This document shows, piece by piece, positions 32,901 through 42,200 of a stretch of DNA of 64,000 nucleotides (its first letter is position 1; the number at the start of each line of letters is the position of its first letter). Source of the DNA: Syngnathus acus. Lineage: Eukaryota > Chordata > Actinopteri > Syngnathiformes > Syngnathidae. The notes beneath the pieces were generated by a model that saw only the letters and a program-made list of their open reading frames with translations, was not told the DNA's origin and ran no database searches. The position numbers and the translations under genes are program-made. The stretch is from contig NC_051102.1 in assembly GCF_901709675.1 (NCBI RefSeq), positions 4,933,412-4,997,411 on the forward strand, read 5' to 3'.

Positions 32901-34274
32901 CCATGTCAAAAATGACTCAACACAGTTGATATGAGATTTCATGGAAGCGTTTCACAATGACAAGCAGCAGTAAATAGCTGTTACAGTAAGTGAACTTTCT
33001 ATCGTACGCTTTTTCCGAGGCAACTGCTGATGATGAGTCGTCACGCCTCCCTCCCACTGGATGACAAAGCAGCTTTAACCTCACGAGGAGCTACGCGGCT
33101 CGGCCTCGGTTGCGTCGAGCGGAGGAGGCGCCCTGTCAGGTGAGAGATGAATTCTCGCCGCTTTTATGATTCAGGGACTAAAGGAGGTATTGGATAGCTG
33201 CTCCCTCTGCAAAAAAAAAAAAAAAAAAGTGTGATCACAGGGTCAGGAGCGCTTTTACTCATTACAATGGAGACGTGCTGATGATGTCATGGATGTATTG
33301 TGAAGCTTTTTTCAACATTGCTATTTGCACTCTGATTGGACCTCGTGTCCATTCACTGATGATTTTGCATCCTGGGAGGGGGAAAAAAACTCTCACTAGA
33401 CAACAACATTAGTAAGCGCGCTCTGTCTGTATTTCCACGTTTCCAGCCTCCGTGTTTCCTGTCACGCCAAAGAAAAGTGCCGACATTGCATGTTTTTAGA
33501 AGTGACCCGGCGTCTCTCTCACGCACTTGTATCCATTATCTTTCTGTGGGACTGGGGGGAGGGGGGGTTATCTTGGGGACCCATTGTGTGTATGTGAAGT
33601 AGGTGTGTTGGGAGGGGAGGGAGGGGTGGGGGGCACCTCTACTGTGCATACAGGAGGTGTTGCAGCAGGGAAAGTCTTGGCTCCAGGGGGGGGGGCGGCG
33701 GTGGAGGTGCTTGGAGTTCTGTCCTCCCCTGTGGCCCCTGCTGGGGTTTGGGGAAGCCACGCACGGAGACAGTAGGCCGGGGAGGGGGGGAGGGGGGTGT
33801 CGGAGAGGAGGCACCGGGCTTGGGCTCTTGCCCTCTCCCTGACAGGATCTGGTCAATGTCCTGCCGTGGAGGGTCGCGGCCCAGCTTACACATACAAACT
33901 TATCTCCAGTGCATCTGCCGGGCCGCCTGCGCAGTCAGGCTGGCTCCACAGCGGGCCACGGGCGCTTTCCTGTCGGGTGGGGGTAGGGGGGGGCTTTCGA
34001 GGGTGCAGGAGAGGAGGATGGTGGAAGGATAGAGAGGAGGTGGGGGGGGTGATGTTCAACTGCCAAGTCGCTGAGCTGTGTGGAAAACACGAGCCGCCTC
34101 CAGGGTAACGGGACCACTTCTGAAGTTCTACAAACAAAAATAGCTCCGACGTCGACCCCGCCGACGCGCCGTGTTTTGAATCCCTGCATCGTTTATTGCG
34201 AGAGGGGTGGGGGTATGACATTCAATAATTGTGTATTTATCACTGTCTCGCTCTCTCTCGGCCGCTCTTTCTAG

Positions 34275-34319
34275 GATGGAGGCGACCTCTCGGTGACCAA
34301 GCGCGTCAAAGTCCCTTTG
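34275..34319 (+). CDS. possible unrecognised exon (15 codons)
   Basis: A TC-rich acceptor ending TTTCTAG and a strong donor TTTG|GTGAGT enclose 45 nt readable as DGGDLSVTKRVKVPL, phase 0 at both ends. I do not recognise the peptide. It would join in frame to 34531-34614. Confidence 0.25.
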
Positions 34320-34530
34320 GTGAGTCATTTTCATCAGTTCAACAGCGCCGGTTTCCAATTCTCATGACCTCATGCGTTGCAGAATGCTTGCAATCCAGCG
34401 CTGGTGTTTTCTCTTCACTCCCTCCTTTCCCAAGCCTTTCTCGGCAGCCGTTCCAGGGCGACCGTTGCTTGTCACGTTTCAATTAAGCCTCGTCAAAATG
34501 ATGGTTGGATGTCTTTGTTTTGATCTACAG

Positions 34531-34614
34531 GTGAGGCGTAGGAGGGAGCGCATCACTCCAATTGTGATGTCACTCAGTCAAACAATGCCCGAAGAGCTTA
34601 TGAAGAATTTATGA
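34531..34614 (+). CDS. possible unrecognised terminal exon
   Basis: After acceptor GATCTACAG, the frame continued from 34275-34319 reads VRRRRERITPIVMSLSQTMP then EELMKNL-stop. The basic start and helical end look protein-like, but I know no family match. It could equally be part of a long noncoding RNA or chance. Confidence 0.25.
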   Translation: MRRRRERITPIVMSLSQTMPEELMKNL

Positions 34615-37600
34615 TGGTTTGCCCCAGGAACAGACATTCCGGCATTTTCCAACTTGTTGCTCTAAAGTGTGTAAATGTTCAAAGTTGATCCTTAACTGAC
34701 TCCCTTCTATGATGTGTGCTTCCTTTCATTTTAGATGTAAAAAGCCAGCGTTAGTGCCCCAACGCTAATCCTCATCTCCGGACCCGCCCCAACGTCAAGT
34801 CTGGCGGCACACCTGACGCCGACACGTGACTCCCCTCACCTGCTCCTCATTGGCTGCCGTGTTCATGCAGGACCTTTAACACAAGGTTGCCCGCCCGCCA
34901 CGGCTCTTTACAAGGCCTGCCTTTGGCCAGAGAAAACCTTTTTTAACCTCCTCGGTGCTCGGCAGCAAACATTTTTGTTTTTGCATTTTCTGGGGGGACT
35001 GAGAGGAGAAGAAGGGAGGAGAGACGACCTCCTAATGTACATTCTGTTCTGCTTTGGCTGCGATTCCCAAGGTTGTTTGTCTGTGTGTGTGTGTGCGTGT
35101 GTTAGGTGGTGCCAGGCACTAGCGTCTCCTCTGGCTCGCTCCGTGTTGACCCGACCCTGGACTCTCTCCTCCCTCCCACGAGTTGGGCGAGGCTTGGCAG
35201 AGCTGCACGTATCCATCCGCACACACTGATTGCCGGTATGTGCACGCATGTACACGCACACACAAATAGTCGGTGTGTGCGCGCGTGTGTGTACACTTGC
35301 ACCATGGACAAATGGAGAGAGAGAGAATATTAGATACTCAATCCATTGAAATCTTACAAAGAACCCCGCCAAAATGATTTTTTATATGATTATCTTGAGA
35401 TGTGTTCCGTGCATCTAGGTAGCAAAAAGTATCAATTATTCACTTGGCTCATAAAAAAAAAAAATGAGGATCAGGATTATTTTCTACCAATACAGTTCAT
35501 ATGATAAAAAATATCCAATAAGAGACTAAATTCTGATTGTGGAAAGCCAAAGCTAGTCACCATGACTACCGTTCTTCTTTGTCTTCTAAATAAAAGGCAT
35601 TAACCAAACCTCTGAAAAACTAGTCAAGCAAATTGGGAAATTCGCAGGCGGCAATGTGCAAAAATGTTCATCACAATTACGCCACGCTCAATTAAGGGCA
35701 CCGGCGAGTCCCACTTCCTCGCTCGCTCGCTTCCCATCAGCTAACACTCACACACTAAGTGAGACAAATTTTCCCACGTGCAATCAACGCGCCAGGCATG
35801 CCAAGGTACATTCCAGGGATCGAGTGTGTTACCCTGATTTAAGGCTGTCTTGTCCAAGGCCCGGCTCCCTGTCTCTCTCTCTCTCGCTCGCTCTGTTTTT
35901 GTGTGTGTGAACGAGCCCACGTCATCCCGCTCGCTCGCTCGCAGCAACGCCTGATCCCGATCCTATCTTAGCTCGTCTAGTCTCACCCACTCACTTCCAA
36001 ATGAATATAAATGATTGTTTTCATTGTATGACTGCAAAGACTGTAAAAGGAAGCGAGAGCGACGGCGTCATCTCACAAGATAAACAAAAGGCAAGGACAC
36101 GTTTTTAGGAAACGACAATTAAGAGTCAAATGAGACTCTTATGATTACATGTGAACAGTCGTCATCGTCATCATGAAACAAGCCCGCATTCCTGTGCTTA
36201 AAAACATTACAAGGTGACAAATGAGGAAAGAGGGCAGAGGGCAAAGCCGCGGGAACAAATCACGCAGATGTGACGCCGAGTCCAGCGCCAGCGAGCGAGC
36301 CAGCACTTTGCCTTGGCCGAGGAAACGGGAAGAATCAAAGTCGGCAGATGATGCAGATGGAAAGCATCTGCCTGCCGGGGGACAACAAAAGTGATCGTAG
36401 ATAGATTGGTGCACACTGGAGTTGACACAGTCCCTCAGCATAAATGACCCCGGCTGACCCCGCCAGTTAGCCTTTGTTTAGCAGACGCCCGGCCCCCTTT
36501 AATCTTGTCCAGAGATAAATCCTTTGATGGACCTAGTCCCACTCACTTGAAAGTACGGGCCGGGCCATCTCCATAGATCAACGTAATACTGCACGTTTGA
36601 AGACAGAGGTGGAGGGAGTAGGAGGTAAGGGGGGGCACGCGGGTGGGCTCCCAGGAACAGGGTCATCCATCTAAAGTGGACCCACCTGCCCTCTTGACCG
36701 CAAAGAGGCAACACTCTGGCAGCAGGATGACCTTGTCTGTCTGTGTCCGGGCACAGATGACACATTTCTTACTCCAAAAACTCCTTTTAAGCTGAACCAT
36801 CCCCTTCCCCTTCTTTACAAAGTGACATCGCCAACTAGAGGCTCGGCATGCAAATTACAGCCAATGTCTCGTCACACACAAGACCCATTGGAATTTCCAG
36901 GGAGTTGGAACGGCAGCCACAGCGGCTGGCTCACTTTGCAGTATCATTTCCTCATCATCTTCTCACGCTCATTTGTCAGTGCACTAATTGTGATGATCCT
37001 TGCCACCGACCGTATAAGCATCATCCTTAAAACCGTGGCGGACTTCAGGGAGCTCTTTAGATTCCTCTGATAAGACCCCCTCCCACCACCATCTACCGGT
37101 ACCCCCGTCTCCCCCCACTCCATTAAAGAGCCACGCTTGACGGTTCTTATCTAAAGCTTTCATCGGAGCAAGGCCGCTGCTAATGCTGATAGATTTGATC
37201 CTGCAGTAGGGATCATATGCCAATGGGACAAATTAGAACCTTGCCAATGCACAATGATGACGATATGTGTGTGCAAGTCCTACCAAGACAAGTGAGAGCA
37301 TCACCCTAAAATAGGAGGGCGGGCACTTTAATTGTACCCTGCCATGGCTCAAAATGCTGCTGAGTGGGTTTATTCCTCTTGTTTCCTTGAAGAATGCAAA
37401 ATTTGGGATGCAGCTTTTAAATGAGGTCTCACCTTTACAGATGTAGGTACCAAATGACGTGGGGCCCACTTTCATCACACTTTATCTCTGTCATTAATCA
37501 TTACAAGAGTGTTATGTTCCTTCCTTTTATTCAATCGCAAGACAAGTAACTTGAGTGCCTAGAAAGGTGTTTAACAAAAAAAAACTAACAGACGTCTTAA

Positions 37601-38232
37601 CATTGGTTCCCCCCCAATGGCCCATCAGGGAAGAGTGAGTCACGTACATTGGCTCTTTTATGTGCTTTAATCCTGTTGCAAGTGCCAGACTTGTAGTATA
37701 ATGTGCAGCAAACCTCACAATGAGCTGCTGGCGTAGGAAGCCCGGCACAAACACAGGAAGTGGAGCATTTCTCAGCTCACGTCAACTTTTTGACATGCGC
37801 CCCTTCCCAGCTGAGTGGTAGGGCACCACTACTGCACGCACGCAGTAGCTGAAATCTTCTTTGGCAGTGGAAAAGCATTCATGGGAGCAAGTGACGGTGA
37901 CATTCTTCAAAAGTAACTCAACTTATTTGTTTCTGTATTTGCAAACCACACAAGTTGGCAGTGCTGCAGGGAATTGCCGTAATCTTGTGCAACAGCAGCA
38001 TCTAGCGGTCAAAGTTGTTAGTTTCAGGATTAAAAAAAAATAGCCAACTGTGCAAATCACTCAGGTGCATGCGGAATTTAACCCGCAAAGTAGTATTTTG
38101 TGCGCCCATTTGATGTATTTCATAGTCAAAATGATCATTTTCTGTCTGAATATTGTGACAACAACAAAAAAATCCCCTATAAATAAATCATAAAAAACAA
38201 ACACACAAGCGATAGACGTCTGCTGTCTTATT

Positions 38233-38247
38233 CCAGCAGAGGGCGTC
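38233..38247 (+). promoter_or_regulatory. CTCF-like motif
   Basis: CCAGCAGAGGGCGTC matches the vertebrate CTCF core CCASYAGRKGGCRSY at 14 of 15 positions. It lies about 470 bp upstream of the cables1 start codon. Confidence 0.5.
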
Positions 38248-38287
38248 CTTAAACTTTTTTGCAGATAAAAACATAGTCTCTTTCCGG

Positions 38288-38302
38288 CCACTAGGGGGCA
38301 AG
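38288..38302 (+). promoter_or_regulatory. second CTCF-like motif
   Basis: CCACTAGGGGGCAAG matches the CTCF core at 13 of 15 positions. It lies 55 bp from the first site in the same orientation. Confidence 0.45.
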
Positions 38303-38490
38303 ATTTCACAGCACAACTTTATTCTCCTACACTCACCGCCCATGGGCTGTGCTGTTAACAAGTGTGCCAGGCAGGCAGTCGACTGGTCACAGTCGTCCTG
38401 CTTGATGCGACCTGCGTCGCAACATCCTGGTGTGGTGTGTCGACTTGTGCTTTACCAGTCAGGAAAAGGGTGGGGAAAGAACGCTGGCGC

Positions 38491-38640
38491 CTGATTGGTT
38501 CCAACGCTCTCTTTTGCTGCCACAATACTGCAACCACGTGACCTGGCTGTTTTCAACCCACTTCCACGCGTGCATTTAAAAAGACGGACAGTGTAGATCG
38601 GCGTTATGTGCACCCACCCAAGTGCAGTAGATTCTAAAGC
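38491..38640 (+). promoter_or_regulatory. cables1: candidate cables1 core promoter
   Basis: An inverted CCAAT box (ATTGG, 38494-38498), a palindromic E-box CACGTG (38535-38540) and a TATA-like TTTAAAAA (38575-38582) are arranged in normal order. They lie about 120-210 bp ahead of the cables1 ATG. This arrangement would put transcription start near 38605-38615. Confidence 0.45.
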
Positions 38641-38701
38641 ACGATTCGATGCATCGTAAGTGAGGAGGAAGAGGTGGGTGGAGGAGGCGTGAGGGAGAAG
38701 C

Positions 38702-39285
38702 ATGGCGGCGGCAGCGAGCAGCAGCAGCCCCTCCGCCGCGGCCACGCTTCTGCACGGCCACCGCATCAACAACTCGCAGACGCGGAAACGCATCGATTCA
38801 AGGCGGAGGCAAGCGGCGCTCTCATTCCTCACCAACATCTCCCTGGATGGGCGACCCGTGCAAGGCGAGCGCCAGGAGGTGCAGGACGTCGCCGAGGAAG
38901 GAGACTCTGAAGCCCCGAATTGCATGGTGGAGCGAGGCGCTGCCGCCGCCGCCGCCTCGGCTGCTGCCGCCTCGGCTGCCGCTCTTGCCGCCGCCGCGAC
39001 CGCCTTGGCCAACCTGGCGAGCAGCCGAAGCAGCTCAGTGGCTTCGGCTGCATCCGTCGCCCCAGAACTCGGCGAGGGTGAAGCGATCACTCAGGCGTAT
39101 GCTCCTCCTCCGGCGGCGGCCGCGTTCGGCTCGCCTCTCTCGGCTCTCGCCGCCTCGGCCCGGGGCAGACTGCAGACTTACACCCCGGGGGTCGCGCCCG
39201 CGCCGTACTCCAGACAAGGATCCCAGAACTACTGCCTGGAGGGCGGACAGATCGCCAACTCTGCCATTGAGTTACAGCGATCGAG
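38702..39285 (+). CDS. cables1: cables1 exon 1: N-terminus and poly-alanine region
   Basis: Residues 1-194 plus a split Arg. Begins [20 protein letters not shown]. Residues 80-103 include 19 Ala. Ends [20 protein letters not shown] before donor AG|GTAAAA. Its antisense and out-of-frame ORFs are shadows of GC-rich codons. Confidence 0.95.
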
Positions 39286-42200
39286 GTAAAAACTTTTGGC
39301 CTCAATACAGTTGAGCACAACATACTTGCAGACAAACATTTATTTGTGCATTTTACCCCCCATCATTCCAAGTATTTGTTTTATGGGGAGAGGGCAACAC
39401 AAATTGACGTGCTTTTTTTTTTTAATCTTTTTTTTGGGGGGGGGGGGGGGGGGTCATGCACAGTGGGCCATTCAGGCTCGTACCGCCTCTGCAGTCTTAG
39501 ATTGCGACCATGTTTTTACAGATGCTGCGAACCGGCCGTATGTGACGCAAAGTATAAATATGCTTGTTTTTGGAAGTCGGAAACATGGCACGCACACACT
39601 TGCCTGGCGCCTGCCTCCTCCATTTCAACGTGATGGAACCTCCAGCGTCATGTCCTCTCGCTTTGACTGACTAGCTGTCACCAACAGTTGTGTGCTGCTT
39701 TTCAATGGCAGAACCTTCTGTTGCAATGACTTTTTGACAACGGAACCCTCTCCTGCCTGCCTGGCACCCTGGAACTTGTTTTCCCGCTCCCTTCTGACCT
39801 AATGCACTTACTTGCTCTCACTTGACTCGCAAAGGAGGCATGCTTTCATTTTTGTTGTTGTTAGCAGGAGGTGGCGTTAATGTCAGACTGGCTAAGTAAA
39901 CCAATGTCTCACTGTCGTGTTATTGTTTGAAAGGTATTTGGCACAAAGGTCACATCCCGCGGCCCCTTGGTCTACTAGGGTTGGTGCAAAGTTCTGGCGG
40001 GGGTCACGCAGTGTCAACAACACACTGAAGCTTCTCATGATGATTTTTTTTGTCCATTAAAAATGGATTCACTTGACTGCAGTGGAAGAGCGGACAAATG
40101 TAGTGTTAAAAGTGCCTTCTGTTGTTCTTTGGCTTCTTGTGCCATCTTGCTCCATCAACTTGGCGAAAAGGTCAGGAGACCCTGGAGAACGAGCCAAGGC
40201 TTTTGTCTATCTCCACTGGGCCGAGTGTCGGCAGCTTACGTGCACGGGTGCCCTGGCGTCACGTGACGGTGTGCGTTCGTTGTTGCGCAATCACGGCTCA
40301 ACGCTTTTCTGGAGCTGAGCCGTGATCGGTGCTAACCTGAGACTAGGTGATGTCATTTTCAACGGCCACCTCTGAGATTGATTGAAAACTTTTCGTGTTG
40401 ACGGTGGTTTATCTGTCACCATTTAACCTCAGCTGAACAACAAATTATTGTTGCAGTAGTAGATGAGTGACAGTTGCTGAGCATTTAAGCATCTTTGAGT
40501 TTTAGCTCAGTAGATGTCGGTTCAGGTCCAGATTGAAGGTACGACTCTTTCTTGACTATGTCAGATGGAATTTCAGGGTTTTCAAGAATTTCTAGCTACT
40601 TTTCAAATATTTTCAAACCATGACTAGAAGCCATTGAAATGTTTTCATTTAGAGCAGATTTATTTTCTTTGTACTCTTCATAACTATTTTGTTTTGTTTC
40701 AAGTTATTTGTAGGTGTAATTCCACTGCCGACCACTAGACTGTGAAACTTCATTTAGCTTGACAAGGTGTAAATTTGACTAGAGATTGAAAACTAGAGGT
40801 GAAAGTATGATTTTTTTCAGCCTAGTTTTTGCTAAAAATGATTGAATGAGCGATCTTTAATCCTGCTTTTTATGCCTACATCTGTTAGTTTATTATGACC
40901 TAAAAAAATTCCTAGCATGTATTTAATACAATATTTCTATATCATGGATCATGTTTATAATTTTTTTATAACTTTTTTTTTCTTTTAATCTTCTCATTTT
41001 TGTTTTTGCAGACGCCGGCTCATCTCCCAGCGCTCATCGCTAGAAACGTTGGAGGACATTGAGGAGAATGCTCCTTTGCGCAGGTACGGCATGGCGGCTG
41101 CACACACCCAACAAGATATTTTTGTCAAAAAAACACCATCCTTTTTTTTTTTTTTTCCCCCTCATATCTCAGATGCCGGACTCTGTCAGGTTCCCCTCGA
41201 CCAAAGAGCTTCAAGAAGATCCACTTCATTAAGAACATGCGGCAACACGATATGCGCAACGGAAGGTACGAAGGGAACGCAACTCAAGTGAACTCTCGTC
41301 CCCACTCTTGCTTTGATTTGTCTTTTTTTCCCTAAAATGGGTGACAATTGCCAGTGTGCATGTGTGTGTGTGCAGAAGCTGCTAAGAAGCATTTTCTTCT
41401 TTTGTTTGATTTTGGATTCTTGGAAAGCAGTTAGACAAGATGTGGCTCGCTTGTTTGCAAGCGTTCGTGTATTTGAGTGCGCATATTGACTAGATGAAGT
41501 TGGCACCCTTCCCCTGTAGTCGATTAATTTGGTTTCGAAAAAAACAACAATGGACCGAGACGCAATATTAATCACAATGGCTGCCTCTTTAATCTTTTTT
41601 TTATTTTTTATTCTCTGTTTAAATGATTTTTTAAGCCCTTGTCTAATGTTACTACTGCCCCCACGCCCCAAGTGTTGACTTGAAAAAAAAATCTATAATT
41701 TCAGTCTTTTTGTTTTTTTGAATTTTTAGTGGCGTTTCGCATCCACGCCGTTAAAAGATGGGCAGCAGCAGTTGAAAGGCAGCCAAAGCCTCAACCTGAT
41801 GAGCTTGTTTTGTTTTTGTAGGATAGTCCTAATCAGTGGCAGAAGATCCTTCTATAGTGTATTTTCAGTGCTGCCCTATCGAGATTGTAGCCAAGCGGGG
41901 TACGTATCCTCCAGCATGACCTCCTTCTCCCGTCTGTGCTCCTTGCTCCTCCTCCTCATCGTAGCTTCTTCTCTTTTGTGGATGTGCTCTCTTTCAATTT
42001 TCAACCGGGGACATTGTGTGCATGTTGACTGCTAATTGACGCTTTACACTTGTGAGCCCGCCCGCCCGCCCGGGTCATTTCTTCCGCCTCGATGGAGTGT
42101 AGTTGCGTCGTCGGTCACGAGGACAAAGTGACAGAGATGGACCAAAAGGTTGATCTGATACAAAGACTGCTTTGATTATGAAAGGTTTTTAATGCAGGCT

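Larger units (their letters stand above)
25140..38480. other. gata6-cables1 intergenic region
   Basis: About 13 kb without a recognisable protein-coding gene. It contains a CATC/GTC repeat (29206-29231), a 28-bp tandem duplication (29911-29962), GCTA repeats near 31848 and a G-rich stretch (33540-34060). Two exon-like segments at 34275-34319 and 34531-34614 are listed separately. Human RBBP8 lies in the equivalent interval, but I see no CtIP-like segment here. Confidence 0.6.

Noticed and set aside
25140-38480. rbbp8 (CtIP), expected between gata6 and cables1 from the human order
   Set aside because: No segment resembling CtIP termini or other conserved parts was seen. A translated search would be needed to be certain.
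38452-39090. 212-aa ORF antisense to cables1 exon 1
   Set aside because: A shadow of the GCN-rich alanine codons that runs into the promoter. No similarity recognised.
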